35,596 nucleotides of DNA, taken from NCBI GenBank assembly GCA_035546535.1, contig DASZWQ010000149.1:1-35596 (forward strand), read 5' to 3'. This document shows positions 7,520-15,289 of the stretch, one piece after another (the first letter of the stretch is position 1; each line of letters starts with the position of its first letter). The notes below the pieces were generated by a model. It was not told the DNA's origin, made no database searches, and saw nothing but the letters and a program-made list of their open reading frames with translations. Source of the DNA: Pirellulales bacterium (GTDB lineage: Bacteria > Planctomycetota > Planctomycetia > Pirellulales > JACPPG01). Both the position numbers and the translations under genes were made by a program.

Positions 7520-8998
7520 TTAGTCGGCCGACACGCACCGCCCCTGGGCCCAAGCTCGCAACCCGGCGATGCGTTCGCGCATCAACACGCCCAGTGGTCG
7601 CGTGTTCTGAGCTTGCGTTAAAAGGTGCTGGTCGGTCAGCTCGCAGCCGCTGCCGAACGCTTCGTACATCGCGCCGATGATCAGTTGCTCGATTTCGGCG
7701 CCGCTGAAACCTTCGGTCGCCGCGATCAAAGCATCCATCTGGAAGTCGGCCGGATTGCGTTTTCGCCGGGCCAAATGAATGTCGAAGATCCGCCGACGCG
7801 CCTCACCGTTGGGCAGGTCGACGAAGAACACTTCGTCAAACCGCCCCTTGCGCATCAGCTCCGGCGGCAATGCGTCGAGATTATTGGCCGTGGCCACCAT
7901 GAAAATCGGCGAAGAGTGCTCCTGCATCCAGGTCAAGAGCGTGCCGAACATCCGGTGCGACAGACCGCCATCGGCCGATTCGCTGCCGGCCGAGGCGAAG
8001 GCCTTTTCTATCTCGTCGATCCACAGCACGACGGGCGCCATCCGTTCGGCCTGGGCCAAAGATGCCCGCAAGCGGTCCTCGGTTTCGCCAACATATTTCT
8101 GATAGAGAACGCCAGGATCCATCCGCAACAGCGGCATGTTCCAATCCGAGGCGACGATTTTCGCGCACAAGCTCTTGCCGCACCCCTGCACGCCCAAGAG
8201 CAGGATGCCGCGCGGCGGCTCGAGCCCGAAATCGCGCGCCCGCGAGGTCATGCCGCCGCGCCGATGGGCGAGCCATCGTTTCAGATTGTCGAGCCCGCCG
8301 ATCTCGTCCACCTCGACATTGACCGAGATCGACTCCAGGCAGCCCGACGTCTGTAACAGGCTGCGCTTATCCTCGATAATGCGGGGCAGGTCCTCGGCCG
8401 TGAGCGCATTGTCGACGTGAATCGCCGCGGCCACGACCTTGGCGGCGTCGGCGCGGGTGAGCCCGCGCAGCGTTTGCACCAACTGGTCCATCTCGCGCTT
8501 GGTGAGCCGGCTGGTGATTTCGTGAAAACTCTGGTTCTTCACCGCGCGAAAAGTGGACCGCACCACTTCCCGCAATTCGTCCGATTCCGGCAGCTTCAGT
8601 GACAAGGGCATCGCCAGCCGGCGCATCGGTTCGGGCAGAGGGTCCGCATCGATGAGCAAAACCGTGGGCCGCTCGAGGCCGGCGATATCGCGCAATTGGC
8701 GCAGCAGAAACGGATCGCGGCCGTGCGCGCCCAGATCCTTGAAGACGTAGAGCGCGTTCGGGTAGCGGTTCTTCAGCACGTGCTCGAGCGCCGCCGTCGG
8801 CTTGCCAGCGCCTACCCCCGCTTCGACGCGCGAGGGCCGGGTTTGCACCAGGCCCGTCGTCACGCTCCATTCGTAGACGGAGAGGCTCAACTCTTCGGCC
8901 GCGTGCCGTGCGATTTCGACAGCCCGGTCTTCGTCGCGCGTTTCTACCGCCAATAGCGCGCGACCGCAGCGAATCGACAGCTTCAATTCATCGAGCAC
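7520..8998 (-). CDS. AAA+ ATPase of the Ycf46 type
   Basis: This 492-residue cytoplasmic ATPase has the layout of cyanobacterial/plastid Ycf46. A degenerate N-terminal ATPase-like half (about 1-215) contains VLLIDADPLPEPMRRL, and a complete AAA+ module occupies about 225-480. Visible motifs are Walker A GVQGCGKS (269-276), Walker B VVLWIDEIEKAF (323-334), sensor 1 ATANN (369-373), the GRFDEVFFVDLP arginine-finger region (385-396) and sensor 2 GFSGAEIEQ (430-438). The pore-loop region is LYQKYVGE. Ycf46 is linked to inorganic-carbon uptake in cyanobacteria; the role in planctomycetes is unknown. The start is GTG at 8998, preceded by AGGGTTGAAGAG. It lies 45 nt after the lactonase gene and 30 nt before the membrane protein gene, suggesting one operon. 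Confidence 0.87.
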   Translation of the reverse strand: MLDELKLSIRCGRALLAVETRDEDRAVEIARHAAEELSLSVYEWSVTTGLVQTRPSRVEAGVGAGKPTAALEHVLKNRYPNALYVFKDLGAHGRDPFLLRQLRDIAGLERPTVLLIDADPLPEPMRRLAMPLSLKLPESDELREVVRSTFRAVKNQSFHEITSRLTKREMDQLVQTLRGLTRADAAKVVAAAIHVDNALTAEDLPRIIEDKRSLLQTSGCLESISVNVEVDEIGGLDNLKRWLAHRRGGMTSRARDFGLEPPRGILLLGVQGCGKSLCAKIVASDWNMPLLRMDPGVLYQKYVGETEDRLRASLAQAERMAPVVLWIDEIEKAFASAGSESADGGLSHRMFGTLLTWMQEHSSPIFMVATANNLDALPPELMRKGRFDEVFFVDLPNGEARRRIFDIHLARRKRNPADFQMDALIAATEGFSGAEIEQLIIGAMYEAFGSGCELTDQHLLTQAQNTRPLGVLMRERIAGLRAWAQGRCVSAD

Positions 8999-9043
8999 GG
9001 CTCTTCAACCCTGCCGGCGACCGGCCTGTCCCGTTACCTGAGC

Positions 9044-10087
9044 CTAGAACCCCAGCCCCTTGGTCTTGGTTTGGATCCGACCCAGGTACATATCGGCACA
9101 CACGAACAGCACCGTGCCATCCTCGCCGAACCCGCAATTCGCCGTGGCCTCGCCCGTGTCGATCGTGCCTAAGTGCGCTCCGTCGGCGGCGAACACGTGT
9201 ACGCCGCCGGGGCCGGTGGCAAAAACGTTCCCCTTCTGGTCGACCTTCAAACCGTCGGGCAACCCTTTGCGACCGGCTTCGGCCCAGGCGGTCGCATCCG
9301 CAAACACGCGTGACGAGCCGAGCGTGCCATCCGCCTTGACGTCAAACGCCTTCCAGATCGGCGCTTTGGGATCGGACTGGGCCACGTACAGCGTCTTCTC
9401 GTCGGGCGAGAAACCGATGCCGTTGGGAAACGTCATTTCCTTGGTCAAGAGCGTCACGGTGCCATCTTTGGCCAAACGATAGACGCCGTTGAATTTCAGT
9501 TCCTTGGCCGGATCGTCATTCAGTCCCTCGAGGCCATAGGGTGGATCGGTGAAGTACAAATCGCCGTTGGATTTGAAGACCGCATCGTTCGGGCTGTTGA
9601 AGCGTTTGCCGTCGTATTTGTCCGCCAAGGTTTCGAACGACTTGCCGTCGGCCTTGAGGCGAGCGATCCGCCGGTCGCCGTGCTGGCAAAGAATCAGGCG
9701 TCCCTGGGAATCGAAGTGCAGGCCGTTGCTCCCCGGCTCGCCGCCGCGCGGCTTCGTGCCGGTGTAGCCGGCGGGGTGCAAAAACAGGGTCACGCCTTCG
9801 CCCGCTTTCCAGCGCATCACACGATTCGGCGGGATGTCGGAGAACAGCAGCCATTTGTTCTTCTTATCCCACGCCGGCCCTTCGGCCCAATCATAGCCTT
9901 CGCCGATTTTCTCAAGCGCGGCGTCCGTGGGAATGAGCTGGTCGAAACGTGGGTCCTTACGTTCGATCTTGCCAAACGTCGGGGCCTTTTCCGCGGCAGA
10001 CAGTTTGGCCGGGAACCACCCGCCGGCTGCAATCGCACATGTCGCCGCCGTTATCACCACCAAGGACCACAAGCGTCCGAGAGCCAT
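9044..10087 (-). CDS. Exported SMP-30/gluconolactonase-like protein
   Basis: This is a six-bladed beta-propeller of the SMP-30/gluconolactonase/LRE family, expected to hydrolyse sugar lactones in the periplasm. I start it at the ATG at 10087 (347 aa), which has GGAG 9 nt upstream; the ATG at 10096 is next to that motif and less likely. Residues 1-31 form a signal peptide (a hydrophobic run ending near AKLSAAEK). Family metal-ligand motifs are present: WAEGPAWD (E69), FNSPNDAVF, FPNGIGFSPDEKTLYV and LPDGLKVDQKGNVFATG. NGLHFDSQGRLILCQHG also fits. The substrate is unknown. It is the first gene of a possible three-gene minus-strand unit with the Ycf46-like ATPase, and is divergent from the amino-acid permease. 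Confidence 0.9.
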   Translation of the reverse strand: MALGRLWSLVVITAATCAIAAGGWFPAKLSAAEKAPTFGKIERKDPRFDQLIPTDAALEKIGEGYDWAEGPAWDKKNKWLLFSDIPPNRVMRWKAGEGVTLFLHPAGYTGTKPRGGEPGSNGLHFDSQGRLILCQHGDRRIARLKADGKSFETLADKYDGKRFNSPNDAVFKSNGDLYFTDPPYGLEGLNDDPAKELKFNGVYRLAKDGTVTLLTKEMTFPNGIGFSPDEKTLYVAQSDPKAPIWKAFDVKADGTLGSSRVFADATAWAEAGRKGLPDGLKVDQKGNVFATGPGGVHVFAADGAHLGTIDTGEATANCGFGEDGTVLFVCADMYLGRIQTKTKGLGF

Positions 10088-10347
10088 CGGTGCCATCTCC
10101 AGAAGGATCGTTCTCGAAAGTAAGTGCCAAAAAGCGCGAGCCGTCCGCGCACGATCGAAGGCATGCGAAGTCATCTTGTACCGGCCCGCGGCGCCGGTCA
10201 AGAATCGCCACACGGCCGCCAGGCAGCGTGCGACATCTCGCGGATTTCGACGGAAATCCCACGATCGTGTCTTGGCCGTCGTCCGGGCGGACGGTTAGAC
10301 TACCGCAACCGCGGTGGGAATGAAGGGGTCAGACACGAGGATGCCGG
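10088..10347. other. Divergent intergenic region between lactonase and permease genes
   Basis: These 260 nt must hold the promoters for both divergent genes. I cannot pick a convincing -35/-10 pair for either. A short imperfect GC-rich palindrome with ACCGGC/GCCGGT ends lies near 10180-10198. GAGG about 8 nt upstream is the likely ribosome site for the permease. Confidence 0.35.
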
Positions 10348-12237
10348 ATGTCTTGGAATCAATTGTTTCGGCGCAAGAATATCGAAGTCCTGCTGGCCGA
10401 CATGGCCGGCGAACATCAATTGCGCCGGGTGCTGGGGCCTGTTTCGCTCACCGCTCTGGGTGTCGGCGCGATCATCGGCGCCGGTATTTTCGTGATGACG
10501 GGCCAGGTTGCTGCCGTCGATGCGGGCCCGGCCATCGTGGTGTCATTTGCATTTGCGGCGCTCGGCTGCGCCTTGGCCGCATTGTGCTATGCCGAATTCG
10601 CCGCCATGGTTCCGATCGCTGGTAGCGCTTACACCTACGCGTATGCCACGCTGGGCGAGTTGTTCGCCTGGATCATCGGCTGGGACTTGATGCTCGAATA
10701 CGCCATGAGCTGCGCGACGGTAGCGGCCTCGTGGACGCATTATTTCAACGCGCTACTGGCGTCGGTCAATTTGCCGCAGATTCCCGCGTATCTGATCTCC
10801 GATCCGTTCACCGATCGCGACGCCTGGTTCAACCTGCCCGGTGCGCTCGTGATGCTCGTGGTGACGATCGTTTTGGTGCGCGGGATTCGCGAGAGTGCCA
10901 CGGCTAACGCCATTCTGGTGATGATCAAGCTGGGGGTCGTGCTGTTGGTAATCGCCGTCGGAGCGTTCTACATCGCACCGGCGAACTGGACGAGCGTGCC
11001 GTCGAACGAACGGTTGCTGCCCGAGCAGGTGCTGGTGCCCGACATGGCGTATCACTACGCCTTGAACGTCGAAAAGCTCGACAAACAATCCGCGAAGCCG
11101 CGCGCCGCGACTCTGGCAAAACAGACCCTGGCGCTGTTCAAAATCGCTGAAGCACGCCAGGACGGCGCCCGCATGGTCAAGGAGGGAGTGCTGAGCCAGG
11201 AGGAGGCCGACACCCGGGTCCGCGACGCCATGATATTGCACGAGCCTGACGCGCCGACCGCCGCCAAAGACAAGGAAGCGGCGGCTGCGCTGCTGGCCAA
11301 GCTGCAGGAAGAAGCGCCCGTCAAGGCGGCTGAAAAATGGGGCATGCTAGGTCTCTTGGGCCTGAACAACATTCTTGTGCCCATCGACGATGCGACGCGA
11401 TCCCCGTTCATGCCGTACGGCATCTCGGGCCTGATGCTGGGGGCGTCGCTGGTATTCTTCGCCTTCATCGGATTCGACGCGGTGTCGACGCAGGCCGAAG
11501 AGGCGCGCAATCCGCAGCGCGACATGCCGATCGCGATCATGGCCTCGCTCGTCCTGTGTACCGTGCTGTACATCGCGGTTTCCGCAATCATCACGGGCAT
11601 GGTCCCGTACCCGAAAATCGATCAGCATGCGGCGATCGCCAGTGCCTTTGCCGACATCGGCGAGAAAGAACACAGCACCGGGCTGCGGCTCACCTCGGGC
11701 TTGATCGCCGCCGGCGGCCTGGCCGGCATGACGAGCGTGCTCTTGGTGACGTTTCTCAGCCAGGTGCGCGTCTTCATGGCGATGTCGCGCGACGGTCTGC
11801 TGCCGCCGGTTTTCAGTCACGTACACCCCAAGTATCGCTCGCCGCATTTGGCCACGATGCTCACCGGCGGCGTGATCTGCCTGGTCGCGGCGTTCACGCC
11901 GATCAACGACCTGACGAAAATGGTCAACATCGGCACGCTCCTGGCGTTCATCGTCGTCTGTGCGGCGGTGCTGATGTTGCGCATTCAACGGCCCGAGGTC
12001 GAACGGCCGTTCCGCTGCCCGGCGATCTGGATCGTGGCCCCCTTGGGCATCCTGGTGAACCTGACCATGATGCTGTTTCTGCCGCTAAGCACCTGGTTGC
12101 GGCTCGTGATCTGGCTCGGTTTGGGGCTGGCGATTTATCTGCTGTACAGCCGCCTGCACAGCCGCCTTTCCCGCGAGACGATCCACGAAATCAAACGTCA
12201 CGGGATGACCGGCAGCAACACGCCGCTGCAGGGCTGA
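10348..12237 (+). CDS. APC-superfamily amino-acid permease with a large extra loop
   Basis: This cytoplasmic-membrane amino-acid transporter belongs to the cationic amino acid transporter (CAT/YfnA-like) branch of the APC superfamily. TM1 carries the unwound-helix motif GVGAIIGAGIFVMTG (38-52); PIAGSAYTYAYATLGE (89-104) and FFAFIGFDAVSTQAEE (370-385) are also typical. Twelve or more membrane segments are visible in 629 residues, with further helices near the C-terminus. The oddity is a hydrophilic segment of about 140 residues (roughly 213-355) between TM5 and TM6. It is rich in Ala, Lys, Glu and Gln and probably helical, whereas relatives have a short loop there. By topology this loop should face the periplasm. 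The ATG at 10348 follows a GAGG. The ECF sigma gene starts about 190 nt downstream. Confidence 0.92.
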   Translation: MSWNQLFRRKNIEVLLADMAGEHQLRRVLGPVSLTALGVGAIIGAGIFVMTGQVAAVDAGPAIVVSFAFAALGCALAALCYAEFAAMVPIAGSAYTYAYATLGELFAWIIGWDLMLEYAMSCATVAASWTHYFNALLASVNLPQIPAYLISDPFTDRDAWFNLPGALVMLVVTIVLVRGIRESATANAILVMIKLGVVLLVIAVGAFYIAPANWTSVPSNERLLPEQVLVPDMAYHYALNVEKLDKQSAKPRAATLAKQTLALFKIAEARQDGARMVKEGVLSQEEADTRVRDAMILHEPDAPTAAKDKEAAAALLAKLQEEAPVKAAEKWGMLGLLGLNNILVPIDDATRSPFMPYGISGLMLGASLVFFAFIGFDAVSTQAEEARNPQRDMPIAIMASLVLCTVLYIAVSAIITGMVPYPKIDQHAAIASAFADIGEKEHSTGLRLTSGLIAAGGLAGMTSVLLVTFLSQVRVFMAMSRDGLLPPVFSHVHPKYRSPHLATMLTGGVICLVAAFTPINDLTKMVNIGTLLAFIVVCAAVLMLRIQRPEVERPFRCPAIWIVAPLGILVNLTMMLFLPLSTWLRLVIWLGLGLAIYLLYSRLHSRLSRETIHEIKRHGMTGSNTPLQG

Positions 12238-12430
12238 GAACAACCGAGCCTGCCCTCGAAATCGAGAAATGTTCCCGTACGCAGCAAAGTGCTCGGCGGA
12301 TTCATCGATTTCGCCAAAAAGAGCCCAACGACATCCCCGCCGCCGGCGGTCATTTGCGGTCCACGGGGTGGTGCGTTTATGCTGGCCTCGTAAGCGGGCT
12401 GGCAATCAGGACCGAGGCGCGAGCTTTCTT

Positions 12431-13033
12431 GTGGCGACGTGGGAAACTCTGACGATCGATGACGAACCTCCCGCCGGAATTCGCGGCGAGGAGTTGATCG
12501 CGCGTATGGCCGCTGGCGATCGTCCGGCCTTCGCGTTGTTCTACGATCTGTACGCGCCCCGCGTCCTGGGCACGCTGCTGCGGGGCCTGCGACACCGGGC
12601 GGACGCCGAAGACGTCTTGCAGGAAACCTTTCATCGCGTGTGGCGCGCCGCGCCGCAATATTCGGCCGAGCGATCGAGTCCCGAAGTGTGGTTGATGCTG
12701 ATCGCGCGTTCGCGGCTGATCGATTTTATTCGCCGCCGCCGTCCGCAGGCGACCGGCTTGCTCGCGCATACGAGTGCCACGCCGTTCGACCCGCTGGCCG
12801 GTTTGGCGCATGACGAGGCGGCCGCTCAGGTCAAGAACGCGCTCGCACGACTCCCCGCCGAACAGCGGGCCGCGATCTCGCTCTCCTACTTCGGCGGCCT
12901 CACGCACCGCGAGGTGGCCGCGCATGAGGAGATTCCACTCGGCACTGCCAAGACGCGGATCCTGCTGGGTATTCGCTCGATGCGCAAAATGTTGTCCGCC
13001 ACCGAGGAACCAAAACAAGGGGACATCGAGTGA
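12431..13033 (+). CDS. ECF-family RNA polymerase sigma factor
   Basis: This is an alternative sigma factor of the extracytoplasmic-function type, about 200 residues from a GTG at 12431. Region 2 (about 25-95) has FALFYDLYAPRVLGTLLRGL and ADAEDVLQETFHRVWR. Region 4 (about 135-190) has LPAEQRAAISLSYFGGLTHREVA and IPLGTAKTRILLGIRSMRK. The open frame extends upstream to 12269, but those residues are Arg-rich and unlike sigma factors, so I favour the GTG. The stop overlaps the start of the anti-sigma gene (TGATG at 13031-13035), meaning the two are translationally coupled. The upstream amino-acid permease could be a target or simply a neighbour; nothing in the sequence decides. Confidence 0.9.
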   Translation: MATWETLTIDDEPPAGIRGEELIARMAAGDRPAFALFYDLYAPRVLGTLLRGLRHRADAEDVLQETFHRVWRAAPQYSAERSSPEVWLMLIARSRLIDFIRRRRPQATGLLAHTSATPFDPLAGLAHDEAAAQVKNALARLPAEQRAAISLSYFGGLTHREVAAHEEIPLGTAKTRILLGIRSMRKMLSATEEPKQGDIE

Positions 13034-13644
13034 TGGACGACGAACACACGCTCGGCGATCCCACGGAACTGGTCCCACTCTACCTGGCCGGAGCCATGAC
13101 CGACGACGAACGCGCGCAATTCGAGGCGCACCTCGCCGAGGGCTGCGCGGCGTGCGACCAGGAAATGCTCGCATTGGATTCTTTGTTCGCCGCGCTGGCG
13201 GACGCCACCGAAGCAGTTCCTCCCAGCGCGACGGCCAGAATCTCCGCCCTGGCCCGGGCTAATGAAACGCTGGGCGAGTTGTCGCCGCAGCAGATCGACG
13301 GCGTGCAGGCGCTCGTCGCCGAGGTGGAAAAGAGCCTGCCCGAGCTATTACAAGCCTCGCAAGAATGGCGAAAGGTGCCGCACGAGGGGATCGTTCTGCA
13401 GCGCCTCGGCTACGACAAGGCCGCACAACGCATCACGGCCCTGGTCCGCATGGCGCCGGGCAGCATCCTGCCGGGACACGCGCACGCCGAAGGAGAGCAA
13501 TGCGTCGTCCTGCACGGCGACCTTTCGATCGGCGATCGGGCGCTTCGGGCAGGCGAATATCGCTATTGGAAGCCGGGCGAACCCCAGCCACAGCAGACGA
13601 CGGAAAAGGGCTGCTTGCTCTTGATCAGCAGTCCGCTCGATTGA
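13033..13644 (+). CDS. Anti-sigma factor with zinc-binding N-terminus and cupin (ChrR-like) C-terminus
   Basis: This is the predicted partner that holds the preceding ECF sigma factor inactive. In the 203-residue protein the N-terminal anti-sigma domain has H33-x4-C38-x2-C41 (EAHLAEGCAACDQE), close to the zinc anti-sigma motif. The C-terminal half (about 115-200) is a ChrR-type cupin, APGSILPGHAHAEGEQCVVLHG, with ligands H139, H141 and E145. The fourth cupin ligand, usually a His about 30 residues later, seems to be replaced by Gln (PGEPQPQQTT, 171-180), so metal binding in the cupin may be altered. No membrane segment is present, so it is a soluble sensor. ChrR relatives respond to singlet oxygen; that function is not assured here. 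The start is ATG 13033 (or GTG 13030). Confidence 0.87.
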   Translation: MDDEHTLGDPTELVPLYLAGAMTDDERAQFEAHLAEGCAACDQEMLALDSLFAALADATEAVPPSATARISALARANETLGELSPQQIDGVQALVAEVEKSLPELLQASQEWRKVPHEGIVLQRLGYDKAAQRITALVRMAPGSILPGHAHAEGEQCVVLHGDLSIGDRALRAGEYRYWKPGEPQPQQTTEKGCLLLISSPLD

Positions 13645-13669
13645 AACCCGCGATCCGGGCAGCTTCTGC

Positions 13670-15244
13670 TCAATCCGGCAGCGGCTGGCCGCGCGTCTCG
13701 GGCGCAATCCAGATCAGCACCACCCCGACGATGTAAATCATGCTCATCGTCGTGCAAGCCAGGGGATAACCGCCCGTCAAGGTGACGCCGGAAATGGTAA
13801 CGTCGCTCTTGAAGGTGGCCATCAGGTTGCCCGTCTGCAAGGCGCCGACGGCGGCGATGATGCGACCAAAGTTGAAGCCGAAGCCCTGGCCCGTTGCCCG
13901 CACGCTCGTGCGAAAGAGTTCGGGCAAGTACAGCGGTAACCAGCCGTAAAACGAAGCGGTGCAGGCGCCGACCAAGAACGTCGCCCACAAGAAACCAGGG
14001 TTGTATTCCGCGTGGAATTGATACAGCCAGACGGCCGAAACCAGCGACGTGACGCACATCAAAACGTACGTCCAGCGACGGCCAAACCAGTCGCCGGCGA
14101 GCGCCGCCAGAATCGTGCCGACAATGGCTCCGAAGGCCAGGCTGACCTGCGCGTACTCTTTCCCGTGCTGGCCGCTCTCCGACAATTTGTCGGCCCAAGT
14201 GGGGATCCATTGCGCCGCGCCCCAGGTGCCCAATAAGGCCACCCCGCTGAGCCCGGCAGCCAAGAGCATCCGCGCGAGCGTCGGCCGTAGCTGCAGACCA
14301 GCATCGTCCTGAGCGCCAAGACGTTGCACGTACCGCACCACGGGATACATGTAGCCGACCGTGGCGATCAAGAGCCCAAGAACCACGCCGGCCAGAATTG
14401 TTCCGGCGGAATAGGGGTCGGCCCGATCGGCGCAGAGGAAAATGATGAGTGCCGGGCCCAAGGCGCCCGCGACCACCGCCAGCAGATCGCGCGTGGCCCA
14501 ATGGCTGGTGGCGCCGCGCGCGTGCTCTTGTTCCCACCGTTGCGACTCGGGCACGAACAAGCGAATGAGAAACGTCAAAAGCGCCGGGGCGGTGCCGCAC
14601 ATCATCAAGAGTCGCCAACCGCCATTGGCGGTCAGCCAATCGATCCAATCCTCGGCCATGCCGGCGTCGGCAAACCATGTCGCGGCGTTTGCTATCGTGG
14701 CATTCAAAACCAGCCCTAATGCACCCACGAGCAGATATCCCGCGTTGGCCGCCGCGCCGATCAATCCGGCCATGAACGCGCGGGAGCGATTGGGCCAGAT
14801 TTCCATGACCAAGGCCACCCCCAGCGACCATTCGCCCCCCATGCCCAAGGCCGCGATGAATCGCAGCGTCCCCAGTTGCCACGCCGAGGTCGCCAGCCCG
14901 CACAACCCGGTAAACAGCGCATAGGTCAGAATGCTGAGGGTCATGGCCCGCACGCGGCCGATGCGATCGCCGAGCCAGCCGAACAGTACGCCGCCGGTGG
15001 CCGCGCCGACCAGGAAACCGGCCGTGACGACGCCGAACCAGACGCCGATCAGCCCTTCGTCGCTGGTACGCAACAGGTCGGTCATGGCCCGGCGTCCGAC
15101 CATCGAGAAAACGCCCATCTCGGCGCCGTCGAACAGCCACCCCAACAGCGCCGCCAAGAGCGCCATGTAGTGATCGCGCCCAATGGGCGTGTTGCCCTGG
15201 TGCGATGCCTGCACGGTGCCAGAATTTGCGCGGGAGCTTGTCAT
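13670..15244 (-). CDS. MFS transporter of the metabolite:proton symporter type
   Basis: This 524-residue inner-membrane permease has about twelve transmembrane helices and major facilitator signatures: GWLGDRIGRVRAM (the loop 2-3 motif, about residues 89-101) and ALGMGGEWSLGVALVMEIWP, typical of the sialate/aromatic acid/shikimate:H+ symporter branches. LFDGAEMGVFSMVG in the first helix is also typical of that group (D and E in TM1). A second motif-like WFGRRW lies in the C-terminal half. The substrate cannot be named; a carboxylate or sugar acid is likely. It is convergent with the anti-sigma gene (25 nt between stops) and is downstream of the symporter gene on the same strand with a 45-nt gap, so it may be co-transcribed with it. 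Confidence 0.88.
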   Translation of the reverse strand: MTSSRANSGTVQASHQGNTPIGRDHYMALLAALLGWLFDGAEMGVFSMVGRRAMTDLLRTSDEGLIGVWFGVVTAGFLVGAATGGVLFGWLGDRIGRVRAMTLSILTYALFTGLCGLATSAWQLGTLRFIAALGMGGEWSLGVALVMEIWPNRSRAFMAGLIGAAANAGYLLVGALGLVLNATIANAATWFADAGMAEDWIDWLTANGGWRLLMMCGTAPALLTFLIRLFVPESQRWEQEHARGATSHWATRDLLAVVAGALGPALIIFLCADRADPYSAGTILAGVVLGLLIATVGYMYPVVRYVQRLGAQDDAGLQLRPTLARMLLAAGLSGVALLGTWGAAQWIPTWADKLSESGQHGKEYAQVSLAFGAIVGTILAALAGDWFGRRWTYVLMCVTSLVSAVWLYQFHAEYNPGFLWATFLVGACTASFYGWLPLYLPELFRTSVRATGQGFGFNFGRIIAAVGALQTGNLMATFKSDVTISGVTLTGGYPLACTTMSMIYIVGVVLIWIAPETRGQPLPD

Positions 15245-15289
15245 GCTCGCTTCAAACGAAGTTGGGAACGCTGTTGAACCGCTCAGGAA

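Noticed and set aside
10085..10213. Longer start of the lactonase at 10213
   Set aside because: The added residues lack a signal-peptide form; the signal peptide begins at 10087, after a suitable GGAG.
11337..12452. A 371-codon plus-strand frame inside the permease
   Set aside because: It is out of frame with the permease and gives Arg/His-rich sequence with no family features.
13563..15140. A 525-codon minus-strand frame overlapping the MFS transporter
   Set aside because: It is in another frame of the same strand. The translation is Arg/His/Gly-rich, with no helices, whereas the 13670-15244 frame is a clear transporter.
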